IMG/VR virus record: IMGVR_UViG_3300012984_000032
Location: 1-26,110 of that record
Reading direction: 5' to 3' (one strand)
Source: a virus
Length of the DNA: 26,110 nucleotides
Positions 8,256 through 15,312 of the stretch are shown in pieces. The notes beneath the pieces are model-generated. The model did no database searches, was not told the DNA's origin, and saw only the letters and a list, made by a program, of their open reading frames with translations. Made by a program: the position numbers and the translations under genes. The first letter of the stretch is position 1. Every line of letters begins with the position of its first letter.

Positions 8256-9734
8256 ATGAAGACTATGTGCATTCCAGCCATGCTATGTCTTTTTGCGGCC
8301 TTCGGCTGTCAGCAGCCCGTGAACAAAACTGTTCAGGTTGAGGTGCCGGTCCCCCAACTGCCTATCGAACCAGCTCCCCCTGTCGAGCCCGGCAAACCTG
8401 GGTTTTTGCGTTTCGATGAGATTGAACAGTATGCCGATCGCGACATCAAAACCCTGAACGCGACCGATCGTAGTCGGACCCGTTACCTTCTGACATGTGA
8501 CCTTTATGATCAGGGCATCAAGGACCTTTCAAACGTCCTGGCCGGGATCAACAAAGGGATCAATATGGTCTCGACTGAGCGGCTCATCGCCTACGTCAAT
8601 ACCATCGATGAGGACGTAGGGTGCGTGCACCGCATCAATCTTGACGATATCGGCATGACCAATGAGGAATGGCAGAAGTTTGAACGCTCGAACGTCCTCC
8701 CCTTCATTTCAAACTCGGTGCGCGGGCGTACGCTGAGAGCTCTGACAGGCACCAATCAGCCGATGGTTTACGCGTCCAGCTTTTTCCTGACTGTGATGCA
8801 GGCCGACCAGGTCTCGATCGGAAACCAGCTTTACTACGATCTGACCGAGCAGCCGCTGAACGACACCGAGTTTTTGGCCAAACTTGGCATAGACCTTCAA
8901 AAGGAATTCAATGAGGAGAGCCCCGCGTGCGCGGCCGGGGGGAAGTCGCAAATTGCGTTAGGAAAGCCGAGGCTCATATGCATCCTCGATACCACGGCCG
9001 ATGGATTTTTGATGTTCACGGGCGATGTTTCCCTGGCTAAAAACGATTCCATCCAGCAAAACCCGTTTTTCAAAAACATGGCCCTGATTCCCGGGTTCGC
9101 GACTAACAAGGTATTCAATTTTGTCGCAAGCGAATGGATCTTTAGTCTGCCAAACGGACTGATGACAGGCTATCGATTGTCAAATGCCGGGGGAACAGCG
9201 GAAGTTATCGCGCCCACGAACGTCGTCATCGATATCGAGCAGGCGGGCAAGGGCCTGCCGCCAGATATCACCCTCGGAGCATGCTCAAACTGCCATCATC
9301 AGGAATCGGGGATCTTTTTCAGAGATGAGGTTTTCTCAATCGTCCAAAACAATGGGAATTTTAATGCAGCCGAAAAGGCATTGGCTGACACTTTCTATCG
9401 CGCGGATAAGTTTCAGGCCAAGCGTGCCGTGGCCAACCGCGAGCATACCGACGCTCTTAAACGCATTGGCGTGAGCACGTTTGCCGAAGATCCGGTTGTA
9501 ACTGAACTGATTCAACCGCTCCGGGGCGAGCTCACTTTGGATAAGGTCGCAGGCAAGGTTTTCCTGGAACCCGATGAATTCCGCATACGCCTGGCCGGGA
9601 CTAATCTGAGTAAGGTCCTATTCGGGGCCCTGCTTGAACCGGGCGGGGTTGTGGCGATCAGTGATTTCAGCCGGGGCTTTAGAACGCTTGCCGATGAGCT
9701 GAGACTTTTCCGTGATGCAGGCCAATTGGATTAA
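8256..9734 (+). CDS. Exported lipoprotein with one c-type heme motif (about 492 aa)
   Basis: The N-terminus is a lipoprotein signal (CIPAMLCLFAAFGC, with the Cys about residue 18 and QQ after it), followed by a Pro/Val-rich linker. A single CSNCH heme-attachment motif lies at about residues 343-347. It is preceded by EWIFSLPNGL and followed by RDEV and an alpha-helical tail. The arrangement of FSLPNGL, Gly-Tyr, then CxxCH resembles single-heme proteins I recall from Myxococcota and Planctomycetes; this is from memory only. The role is probably electron transfer or heme-based sensing at a periplasm-facing membrane. Neither ATG 8244 nor ATG 8256 has a clear ribosome site; I prefer 8256 because it places Lys next to the start of the signal peptide. 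A second heme lipoprotein follows after 18 bases, so the two are probably co-transcribed. Confidence 0.75.
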   Translation: MKTMCIPAMLCLFAAFGCQQPVNKTVQVEVPVPQLPIEPAPPVEPGKPGFLRFDEIEQYADRDIKTLNATDRSRTRYLLTCDLYDQGIKDLSNVLAGINKGINMVSTERLIAYVNTIDEDVGCVHRINLDDIGMTNEEWQKFERSNVLPFISNSVRGRTLRALTGTNQPMVYASSFFLTVMQADQVSIGNQLYYDLTEQPLNDTEFLAKLGIDLQKEFNEESPACAAGGKSQIALGKPRLICILDTTADGFLMFTGDVSLAKNDSIQQNPFFKNMALIPGFATNKVFNFVASEWIFSLPNGLMTGYRLSNAGGTAEVIAPTNVVIDIEQAGKGLPPDITLGACSNCHHQESGIFFRDEVFSIVQNNGNFNAAEKALADTFYRADKFQAKRAVANREHTDALKRIGVSTFAEDPVVTELIQPLRGELTLDKVAGKVFLEPDEFRIRLAGTNLSKVLFGALLEPGGVVAISDFSRGFRTLADELRLFRDAGQLD

Positions 9735-9752
9735 TCGATAGGAGTGGAGACG

Positions 9753-10070
9753 ATGAAATTTCTGCTGGCAATCGTTTTTCTGATCGTTTCCTGCGGGGGT
9801 CCTGCACCGCAGCAGCAGGCGCAACAGCCTATTCCCGGACCAACTCCGACGCCCACGCCTCAGCCAGGCGGGAAAACCAGCTTCGCTGATGCTCAGTCGA
9901 TAATGAAAAATTACTGTAACGATTGTCATGCAACGGCGGCCTTCACCAAAACCGAGCAGGCGCTGATAGCGTCCTCGGCAAAGTCGCGCGTGCAGAATTC
10001 CACGATGCCCCCACCATATGCCTCTCAAATGAGTGCGGGGGACAAAACGAAGTTCCTTGGTTTTTTTTAA
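9753..10070 (+). CDS. Small c-type cytochrome lipoprotein (105 aa)
   Basis: ATG 9753 is eight bases after GGAG (9741-9744); the in-frame GTG at 9744 overlaps that site. The signal peptide ends in the lipobox LIVSC (Cys14). A Gln/Pro/Thr linker follows, then a compact class I cytochrome-like core: YCNDCH (heme Cys55, Cys58, His59) and a later TMPPP whose Met85 would be the second heme iron ligand. At about 60 residues the core is short for a cytochrome c, but single-heme lipoproteins of this layout are common in predatory-type Deltaproteobacteria-like lineages, as I recall them. It should sit on a membrane facing the periplasm and carry single electrons, perhaps for the larger heme lipoprotein just upstream. 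Confidence 0.8.
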   Translation: MKFLLAIVFLIVSCGGPAPQQQAQQPIPGPTPTPTPQPGGKTSFADAQSIMKNYCNDCHATAAFTKTEQALIASSAKSRVQNSTMPPPYASQMSAGDKTKFLGFF

Positions 10071-10082
10071 GGATCGAATGAA

Positions 10083-10286
10083 GTGAGCGCATATCACGAT
10101 TATAACGATCACATTTCAGCGCGTGTTCCAAAGCGCCGAAAGGTCGACCTTGAATTTGATTCGGTCCAATCCCGCGGCGGTCATTTCCTTTTCCACATGG
10201 ATGGGAAACTGATCTGCGTTATCGACAAAAACTATTTCGACCAGCGCCAAAGTGATTTTTTTGAAGCGATATCGGAACCAACGTAA
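10083..10286 (+). CDS. Small cytosolic protein of the heme cassette (67 aa), unknown
   Basis: The GTG start is nine bases after AAGGA (10069-10073), which overlaps the stop of the cytochrome gene. The product has no export signal. Its N-terminal half is basic (VPKRRKVDLEF) and its C-terminal half reads like a short beta hairpin (GGHFLFHMDGKLICVIDK). No family was recognised. It is the last gene before the terminator at 10362, so it is transcribed with the two heme lipoproteins. A regulatory role is possible but not supported directly. Confidence 0.5.
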   Translation: MSAYHDYNDHISARVPKRRKVDLEFDSVQSRGGHFLFHMDGKLICVIDKNYFDQRQSDFFEAISEPT

Positions 10287-10323
10287 TATGCTTTTCTGTG
10301 CGAGAGTGTAGGGACATCGAGCT

Positions 10324-10351
10324 TTGTTTTCATAACTCCTGGAAGTATAGA
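10324..10351 (+). promoter_or_regulatory. Candidate promoter immediately ahead of a terminator, before the lysis genes
   Basis: TTGTTT (10324-10329) and TATAGA (10346-10351) are 16 bases apart. Initiation would fall near 10358, four bases before the terminator hairpin at 10362. Promoter strength is a guess from consensus only. Confidence 0.35.
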
Positions 10352-10361
10352 AAAAGGCGAA

Positions 10362-10394
10362 GGGCGCGGCATGGATCATGCAGCGTCCTTTTTT
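10362..10394 (+). terminator. Strong Rho-independent terminator between heme cassette and lysis genes
   Basis: GGGCGCGGCATG (10362-10373) pairs with CATGCAGCGTCC (10377-10388) over twelve positions with one mismatch and one wobble. The loop is three bases, and six Ts follow (10389-10394). This is a textbook intrinsic terminator that separates the heme cassette from the holin-like gene at 10426. Confidence 0.85.
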
Positions 10395-10425
10395 ATTACA
10401 CAATTTTTTTCGCGATGGAGGCAAG

Positions 10426-10749
10426 ATGGACGCTGAGTTACTCCAGCATTTGAAAGACTTCAGTCCCTTGACACTCGGGGTTTTGGTCCTGCTCTATGGA
10501 TTGAAAAGACTGCCTTACTACGCGCTAAAAAAAATGGAGCTTCAGCATCAGGAGAAGGACAAGATCTTAGTTCATCTTAATGAACAGCTCGATGAACTGA
10601 AAGCGGACTTGGAAAAAATGAAAAGCGATTTGTCCGAATACCGGCAAAAGTTTTTTGATTTGCAGGTCGAGCATGCCAGCCTCAAGGCCGAGCATGAACA
10701 GCTACGGGGGGTTCTGAAAGCATATGAACAGAAAAAAGCTAAGCGCTGA
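10426..10749 (+). CDS. Holin- or spanin-like membrane coiled-coil protein (107 aa)
   Basis: ATG 10426 follows GGAGGCAAG; an earlier in-frame ATG at 10378 lies inside the terminator and is rejected. The product has one membrane segment (about 13-30; FSPLTLGVLVLLYGL) then KRLPYYALKK and a long coiled coil of Lys, Glu, Leu and Asp heptads to the end. It overlaps the M15 endolysin gene by 26 bases, which fits a lysis cassette. The basic residues after the membrane segment favour a cytoplasmic C-terminus (holin or regulator). An inner-membrane spanin would need the opposite orientation, so the exact lysis role is undecided. Confidence 0.65.
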   Translation: MDAELLQHLKDFSPLTLGVLVLLYGLKRLPYYALKKMELQHQEKDKILVHLNEQLDELKADLEKMKSDLSEYRQKFFDLQVEHASLKAEHEQLRGVLKAYEQKKAKR

Positions 10750-11113
10750 TTTCTTTGAAGACGAGTTCTGGTCGCCCGACACGAATATGGCAAAAATGAG
10801 TGCGGAGTTTATTTATAAACTGCAAAAGCTCAGGACCGTCGTAGGCGTCCCGTTTCTGATTGCACCAGGGGGTGGGTATAGGACAGCCGAGTATAACGCC
10901 AGGATGCAGGGATCCAGCGGTTCAAAGCACATGGAAGGGATAGCAGTCGACGTCGATCATACTCGATGGGACGGCGCGATAAGGTTTCAATTCATATCTG
11001 CAGCGTGCGCACTTGGGTTTTCGGTTGGGATATATCCCAAGCATTTTCACATCGACACTCGTCAGGGCCAGAAGGTGCTCTGGGTAAGCCTTTATAAGAA
11101 GGCGAAAACCTAG
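10724..11113 (+). CDS. Endolysin, zinc D-Ala-D-Ala carboxypeptidase of peptidase M15 type (129 aa)
   Basis: The protein cuts peptide cross-links of peptidoglycan to release progeny. The M15 pattern is complete: SGYRT-like GGGYRTAEYN near residues 49-58, SKHMEGIAVDVD with zinc ligands His69 and Asp76, and HFHID with ligand His109. Its length fits the short phage M15_3 class. It has no signal peptide, so it should rely on the holin-like product encoded just upstream and overlapping it. The ATG at 10724 lies after a GGGGGG site (10706-10711). A strong terminator follows at 11134-11178, closing the lysis unit. Confidence 0.88.
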   Translation: MNRKKLSADFFEDEFWSPDTNMAKMSAEFIYKLQKLRTVVGVPFLIAPGGGYRTAEYNARMQGSSGSKHMEGIAVDVDHTRWDGAIRFQFISAACALGFSVGIYPKHFHIDTRQGQKVLWVSLYKKAKT

Positions 11114-11229
11114 TCCCTGATGAGTTTTTTAGAAGCTGGCACGATGATACTGGGAAGTATCCTATCGACCAGCTTTTTCTTCAGAAAATTCATATCAAGG
11201 ATTGGCCCGGGCTCTTTTTTGCTTTCCAT
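11110..11229 (-). CDS. Possible antisense small ORF (39 aa), doubtful
   Basis: On the minus strand ATG 11229 lies eight bases after AGGAG and opens a 39-residue frame (MESKKEPGPILDMN, then DRILPSIIVPASKK) that ends in TAG overlapping the endolysin stop. The product is basic with a short hydrophobic patch. The frame runs across the plus-strand terminator hairpin, so it could be chance. No family is recognised. Confidence 0.25.
   Translation of the reverse strand: MESKKEPGPILDMNFLKKKLVDRILPSIIVPASKKLIRD
11134..11178 (+). terminator. Long terminator hairpin after the endolysin
   Basis: A three-part stem, AGCTGG/CCAGCT, CGAT/ATCG and GATACT/AGTATC with two small internal bulges, closes on a GGGA tetraloop (11152-11155). 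The run of Ts at 11174-11178 follows. About 16 base pairs make this a strong plus-strand terminator for the lysis genes. Confidence 0.8.
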
Positions 11230-11247
11230 GTTCATAGCTCCTATGCT
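11219..11247 (+). promoter_or_regulatory. Weak candidate promoter for the YceI operon
   Basis: TTGCTT (11219-11224) and TATGCT (11242-11247) are 17 bases apart, downstream of the lysis terminator and 42 bases ahead of the YceI start. Only part of each hexamer matches consensus. A promoter is expected here because the preceding terminator is strong. Confidence 0.3.
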
Positions 11248-11289
11248 CAAATAGCCGGAAATCAACCTATCTCAATTCAGGGACTAAGC

Positions 11290-11781
11290 ATGTTTAAACA
11301 GGTTTTCACATTGATTTCCATCGCAATGTTATTGGCAAGCGGTTTTGTCATGGCTGCAGGCAAATGCGAAATCACAGGTCACGCCGTGAAAGGGACGCTC
11401 GATTTCAGCGTTGCTGGCTGCATCATCGAGGGGAAGCCAAAGATCGAAGGCGGCAAGGTCACTGGGGAATTCACCGTCGACACAACGAAACTTGACGGCG
11501 GCGTTCGCAATCAGCATATGCACGAAAAATATCTGGAAACAAAGTCATTCCCAAAGGCCATCCTCAAGCTTGACCCTATGCCGGAAGCCGGCGGCCCGTT
11601 CACAGGAAAGCTGAGCCTTCATGGCAATGAAAAAGAAATCAAGGGCGTGGCAGAAAAGTCCAGCATCGGCTACGGGTTCAAATTCGAAATCAATCGGAAG
11701 GAATTTGGCATTGCTGAAGTCAGTTATAAAGACATTCTTATCGGTGATTCTCTTAGCGTCTCTGGCACTATTGATAAGTGA
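11290..11781 (+). CDS. YceI-family periplasmic protein (163 aa)
   Basis: The signal peptide is clear (MFKQVFTLISIAMLLASGFVMAAG, cleaved about residue 22). The rest fits the YceI lipocalin-like barrel: FTVDTTKLDGGVRNQHMHEKY, then FPKAILKL, LSLHGNEKEIKG and FGIAEVSYKDILIGDSLSVSG. YceI proteins bind long-chain isoprenoids or similar amphiphiles in the periplasm; bacterial members are often linked to quinone or cytochrome b561 functions. ATG 11290 is six bases after AGGGA. The barrel gene downstream starts inside its 3' end, so the two are coupled. At about 140 mature residues it is a little shorter than the usual YceI. It is unusual in a phage and may bind a quinone or lipid for the neighbouring heme proteins. 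Confidence 0.85.
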   Translation: MFKQVFTLISIAMLLASGFVMAAGKCEITGHAVKGTLDFSVAGCIIEGKPKIEGGKVTGEFTVDTTKLDGGVRNQHMHEKYLETKSFPKAILKLDPMPEAGGPFTGKLSLHGNEKEIKGVAEKSSIGYGFKFEINRKEFGIAEVSYKDILIGDSLSVSGTIDK

Positions 11782-12781
11782 TAGAGCGTTCTGTTATCCT
11801 CAGACTATCGTCCATGGCTATTCAAATTGCGCAACGTGCCACCTCACTGGGGATGGCGGGGATGTCTTGAATAACTATGGACGGGCCATGACCGAGGAGT
11901 TCATGGCATCGTTCGCGCGCGAGGGAGAAGCGCGGGAATTCTTTGGCCTCGGTGAAGCTGACTTTCTGGACCTTGGGATCGATTACAGATCAATGAGGAT
12001 ACAGGATGCAGGGACGGGCGAAAGCGATCAATTCCACATGTATACAGTGGGTCAATTGGCTCTTAGACATGATGGCCTTAGTTTGTTTGGCAGTGCTGGA
12101 TATTTTGGGAGAGACCGAGAATATCAGACGCGAAACTACGGAGTGAATTATCATGTCGATATTGACACTCATAGCGTGGATTTCAAGCTCGGTTATTGGA
12201 TGCCTGTGGTTGGCATTGGGCTCAATAATCATGATCTTTCGATTAAAAAAGCCCAAGGATTCGGACGGGGACAGGAAAAATTCATAACCCAGGTCACTTG
12301 GCTCAATCGCTGGTTTGAGCTCAAAGCGCTGCAGACCCGATCCGACATCGAGATAGTGAAAGGCCCCGACAATTTCCCAAAGAACGAAGCGGACGATAAG
12401 CCTGAGTATCTCTTGGATCTGAAGCTGAAACGAATCGAGAAGTTTGAATTCGGCCTGCATACCCGGGTCCAGGATGGGGTCCAAACTCTTATCGGTTACT
12501 CAACAAGGATATCCAAGGGCCATGCATATATCTTTCTGCAGCAGGATATCGATCAGAGTAAAGGAATCTTAACCGACTACGGGAGGTTTGGATTCTACCC
12601 GGTGCGCGGCCTTGACCTTTATTTTGAGCAGGATCAGATAAAAACTTCGCTGAATCCTGAAATTACTCGTCGGTCTTTAGGTTTTTCATGGATGATTCGC
12701 CCAAGGTTGGAATATGAAGGGACAGGGATGCAATGGGGACAAAGGCGGTTCTACTCGACAAGCCTGAAGCTCTGGCTCTGA
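11711..12781 (+). CDS. Outer-membrane-type beta barrel with N-terminal c-type heme motif (about 356 aa)
   Basis: TTG 11711 is chosen because GGAAGGA at 11696-11702 lies eight bases upstream and it opens a good signal peptide (LKSVIKTFLSVILLASLALL). The frame overlaps the YceI gene by 71 bases in another register. Mature sequence begins around YPQ, then HGYSNCATCHLTG and NNYGRAM; Cys40, Cys43 and His44 attach one heme. From about residue 90 alternating amphipathic strands continue to the end (LSLFGSAGYFGRD, FKLGYWMPVVGIG, GRFGFYPVRGLDLYFEQD), finishing in SLKLWL as barrels do. The YPQ-HGY-CxxCH-YGR head recalls barrel proteins from Bdellovibrionota; this is remembered, not searched. It may move electrons through the outer membrane or simply be a porin with a heme tag. 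Confidence 0.72.
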   Translation: MLKSVIKTFLSVILLASLALLISDRAFCYPQTIVHGYSNCATCHLTGDGGDVLNNYGRAMTEEFMASFAREGEAREFFGLGEADFLDLGIDYRSMRIQDAGTGESDQFHMYTVGQLALRHDGLSLFGSAGYFGRDREYQTRNYGVNYHVDIDTHSVDFKLGYWMPVVGIGLNNHDLSIKKAQGFGRGQEKFITQVTWLNRWFELKALQTRSDIEIVKGPDNFPKNEADDKPEYLLDLKLKRIEKFEFGLHTRVQDGVQTLIGYSTRISKGHAYIFLQQDIDQSKGILTDYGRFGFYPVRGLDLYFEQDQIKTSLNPEITRRSLGFSWMIRPRLEYEGTGMQWGQRRFYSTSLKLWL

Positions 12782-13104
12782 AGGAGTTCGTTTCCGAAAA
12801 GTATTTGCAGAATCAGATCATCGAATATCTGAATGCGAATACCGATGGGATGTTTTGGCAAAACGATAGCATCGGCATCAAGGGTCGCAAAAGGCAAAAC
12901 CGTTATCGCCCTAACGGTGTGGCCGATATCCTCGGCGTCATCGATGGCCATTCAATTGCGATCGAAGTCAAAGCACCAAAGGGAAAGATCCTTCAGAGTC
13001 AAATGACCTTCGCGGAAAAATTCCGACGCTCTGGGGGATCTTATTATGTTGTACGGTCTTTTGAAGACATTTCAGAACTGGTTAAAATCAATGGCTGGAT
13101 TTGA
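12733..13104 (+). CDS. VRR-NUC domain nuclease (123 aa)
   Basis: It belongs to the PD-(D/E)xK superfamily of VRR-NUC nucleases, which phages use as junction-resolving or replication-associated endonucleases. The core is visible: NGVADILGVIDG with catalytic Asp65, IAIEVKAPKGK with Glu78 and Lys80, a Gln-containing helix (LQSQMTFAEKF) and GGSYYVVRSFED. The length suits the stand-alone phage form. ATG 12733 follows AGGGA and the frame overlaps the barrel gene by 49 bases. It probably acts in recombination or replication alongside the RecT-like protein of the opposing operon, although it is transcribed with the YceI-barrel genes. Confidence 0.85.
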   Translation: MGTKAVLLDKPEALALKEFVSEKYLQNQIIEYLNANTDGMFWQNDSIGIKGRKRQNRYRPNGVADILGVIDGHSIAIEVKAPKGKILQSQMTFAEKFRRSGGSYYVVRSFEDISELVKINGWI

Positions 13105-13285
13105 GACAGATAAAAAAATCCTCGATTCCCAGTTTTCCTTGCTGGACAGCATGTCGACTGACCAGCTTGAGGACCTGACCAACGGCTATGAATCATTCAA
13201 GCTGAAGGTCCTGGGGCACCTGCATGATACGACTGACAAGCTCGAGTTCCTATACCAGCTGGTCAGGCTAAGACAAAAGCAATGA
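13091..13285 (+). CDS. Small helical protein after the nuclease (64 aa), unknown
   Basis: ATG 13091 overlaps the 3' end of the nuclease gene by 14 bases; no clear ribosome site is seen, so it probably relies on coupling. The product is hydrophilic and helical (STDQLEDLTNGYESFKLKV, then TDKLEFLYQLVRLRQKQ). No family is recognised. It is the last gene of the rightward unit before a convergent hairpin. Confidence 0.5.
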   Translation: MAGFETDKKILDSQFSLLDSMSTDQLEDLTNGYESFKLKVLGHLHDTTDKLEFLYQLVRLRQKQ

Positions 13286-13303
13286 GAGAGAGTCAATCCG
13301 CTT

Positions 13304-13579
13304 TCATAGGGGGGATTCTTTTCCCCCCTCTCTCTTAAACTCCCTAAGACGTCGATTCATTTCTTTATTCACATCGTCTGGATGCATACCGCGAAAGTCT
13401 TTAAGATTCATCATGCCGTCGATTCCCGTAATAAGGATCGCCCTTGCACTGACGGGGTCGGGACAATTCATGACTTGATCAGCAGCGATGGCAACGATCG
13501 CACTAAATGTCGCCGCAGGATCGCGCTTAGCCAAAGTATCGACCGTTGTTTTGATGATATTCAGGATTTCGTCATTCAT
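13304..13579 (-). CDS. Small protein downstream of the RecT-like gene (91 aa), unknown
   Basis: The start overlaps the RecT-like stop as ATGA, so it is translated with it. The product is helical (MNDEILNIIKTTVDTLAKRD, then AAIVAIA-type repeats) and its last third is basic (MNRRLREFKREGGK). No family was recognised. Its position as final gene of the recombination operon hints at an accessory replication or recombination role, which is only inferred from context. Confidence 0.6.
   Translation of the reverse strand: MNDEILNIIKTTVDTLAKRDPAATFSAIVAIAADQVMNCPDPVSARAILITGIDGMMNLKDFRGMHPDDVNKEMNRRLREFKREGGKESPL
13309..13336. terminator. Convergent hairpin between the two operons
   Basis: GGGGGG (13309-13314) pairs with CCCCCC (13323-13328) around ATTCTTTT, and an outer AGAGAGA (13285-13291) can pair with TCTCTCT (13329-13335). 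It lies where the rightward unit ending at 13285 meets the leftward unit ending at 13304, and could stop transcription from both sides. The T-run is poor on either strand. Confidence 0.5.
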
Positions 13580-14721
13580 GTTTTATCCATCCCGTTCACA
13601 TGTGCTGACAGCTTTTTATAGAATGTCAAAAGGTCTGAAAGGCCGGCGGTCTCCATGACAGACGGCGGCGTGCCGGTTTTTTCAAGTATGATGCCATTGG
13701 TCAATTTGTTCGACCTAATCAGCGCTTTCAGCTTTTCCAGAATTTCAAGGCGCTGCTGTTCATCGGCGTCAGGTTCCGGCTGTTCAGATTGCGCTGCTGG
13801 CGGTTCTGGTTCATAGGTCGAAAGAACCTGCCATACAGCTATCAGCTGCTGATAGGCCAGGACCTTTATATCCTCTAGCGACATGAGACCAAGCGCAGTT
13901 AGAACCTGGAATTCCTGAACGCCGGACTGCATCATGTCGGCTATTTTCTTTTCGATCCTGTCCAGCAGGTCAAAGCGGGCATGTTCTTGTGCCTTTTTTT
14001 CCTCTGATCGCGCAATGTCCTGCATAGCCAGCCTTGCATCGGCGGGCGGCGTCACGTCAAGGACCGTCCCCTTTTCAGCCTGTTCCTTAATTTCGTCGAC
14101 TGTGTCGCTGGAACCGCCGAATGCATGAGCACCGGTCGCTCGGATAAGGAATGTCGCAGCGCGCTTTTCCAGCATATAGTCTGGCATCGTCACCCATTTG
14201 CTTCCCTTTTTTTCTGTCCAGCCTTCCTTTTTTGCCATGGCAAGGCTGACTTCGCTTCCCTCAGCTGTCGAACCGTCTGGCCTTGTCCCCACTGCTATGC
14301 AGGTTCGGGTTCCATCTTCAATGGATCCAGTTTTCACGTAGTCAATTTTCGTGAAAATTTTCAGTTCAAGCACACGGGAAATCATGAACTCTGCATACCA
14401 ACCGTGTCGGCCGTGGACGAAATAGCCGCCTTGCAGGACCTCGGGCAGGCCGATTCCCATCCGTTCGGCCTTGAACGACATGATATAGATCGACCGAATG
14501 TCGCCCTTGAATGCATCGGGGACCAGTCCGCTCTGAACAGTTGAAAGGAAATAAGCCCTTTGAAGGTGCCGCGTTTCCCTTTCGTCCATACCATAGACTT
14601 CGGCAATCAGTTTGATTTCATCCCTGGTGGCTTGTATTTCAGCCATGGAACCGAATGGCGAACTCGATCTCTGTGGCGCTGCTGCTGCACTGGCGCTGCT
14701 GCGAATCATATTTGTCTGCAT
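13576..14721 (-). CDS. RecT-like single-strand annealing protein (381 aa)
   Basis: Phage RecT proteins pair single-stranded DNA during recombination and replication. The family pattern is visible: MSFKAERMGIGLPEVLQGGY, then FVHGRHGWYAEFMISRV around residues 101-117, and KWVTMPDYMLEKRAATFLIR at 175-194, which matches the conserved W-x(3)-P-x(2)-ML-x-KRA block. After residue 215 comes a helical region and an acidic Pro/Glu linker (EPEPPAAQSEQPEPDADEQQ), then a small helical C-terminal domain. The protein is longer than typical RecT (about 270), mostly because of this tail. AAAGGA lies ten bases before the ATG. It follows the Gp157-like gene by three bases, a common pairing in siphophage recombination operons. 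Confidence 0.85.
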   Translation of the reverse strand: MQTNMIRSSASAAAAPQRSSSPFGSMAEIQATRDEIKLIAEVYGMDERETRHLQRAYFLSTVQSGLVPDAFKGDIRSIYIMSFKAERMGIGLPEVLQGGYFVHGRHGWYAEFMISRVLELKIFTKIDYVKTGSIEDGTRTCIAVGTRPDGSTAEGSEVSLAMAKKEGWTEKKGSKWVTMPDYMLEKRAATFLIRATGAHAFGGSSDTVDEIKEQAEKGTVLDVTPPADARLAMQDIARSEEKKAQEHARFDLLDRIEKKIADMMQSGVQEFQVLTALGLMSLEDIKVLAYQQLIAVWQVLSTYEPEPPAAQSEQPEPDADEQQRLEILEKLKALIRSNKLTNGIILEKTGTPPSVMETAGLSDLLTFYKKLSAHVNGMDKT

Positions 14722-14724
14722 TGT

Positions 14725-15306
14725 TCATATATCCTTTAAAACTGAAAACCGTATGCCCGGTCTTTTTGCAATTGAAGCGAACTCCCGCACTTTTTCAGCC
14801 ATGGCCTTGTCAGTTTCCGACTCCGGGGCCGATTTCAATATGCGTTTGATGTCTGTTTTTTTCCATTCATAAGTCGTCTTGATGAGATCGTGGAAGTGAA
14901 TGCTGTGGTGGGCAGCAGGTTCAGACAGCTTCAGGTCGACGTATTCAGAGTATTGCATTCGGACCTTATACTGATGGCCGACGAATTTCTCAAATCCATT
15001 GTTTTCCATTGCGAACATCAGGTGTGATTCCAGCCTTTCGCGCTGGTTATCAATAGTCTTTCGCGCGGTCTTATATTCGTTTTCCTTGCGCTTCAATTCA
15101 TCGGAGATAGTTTCCATGCGATCCATGAGATACTTGTAGGAATCAATTTTGACTTTCCCCTGCTCTAAAAGATCGGGGACGTCGTCAAGATTGACTTCCA
15201 GCATGGCCTCATCGGCCAGGCACAGGGCCTGCAAAAGTTCATTCAGTGTCTTTGGTTTGACGATGGTCCGCTCTGGCGGCTCGGGGGATTGATCGATGCT
15301 GTCCAT
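14725..15306 (-). CDS. Gp157-like phage protein, coiled-coil (193 aa)
   Basis: ATG 15306 is preceded by GAGGGA; an in-frame TTG at 15321 lies within that site. The middle of the protein (about residues 70-125) is the Gp157 pattern: KENEYKTARKTIDNQRERL, then HLMFAMENNGFEKFVGHQYK and the beta stretch KVRMQYSEYVDL. Gp157 proteins (first seen in streptococcal phage Sfi) are always found near recombination or single-strand-binding genes, but their chemistry is unknown. Here the RecT-like gene follows directly. The promoter region just upstream has two palindromes (see 15313-15360). Confidence 0.75.
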   Translation of the reverse strand: MDSIDQSPEPPERTIVKPKTLNELLQALCLADEAMLEVNLDDVPDLLEQGKVKIDSYKYLMDRMETISDELKRKENEYKTARKTIDNQRERLESHLMFAMENNGFEKFVGHQYKVRMQYSEYVDLKLSEPAAHHSIHFHDLIKTTYEWKKTDIKRILKSAPESETDKAMAEKVREFASIAKRPGIRFSVLKDI

Positions 15307-15312
15307 TTGGGT

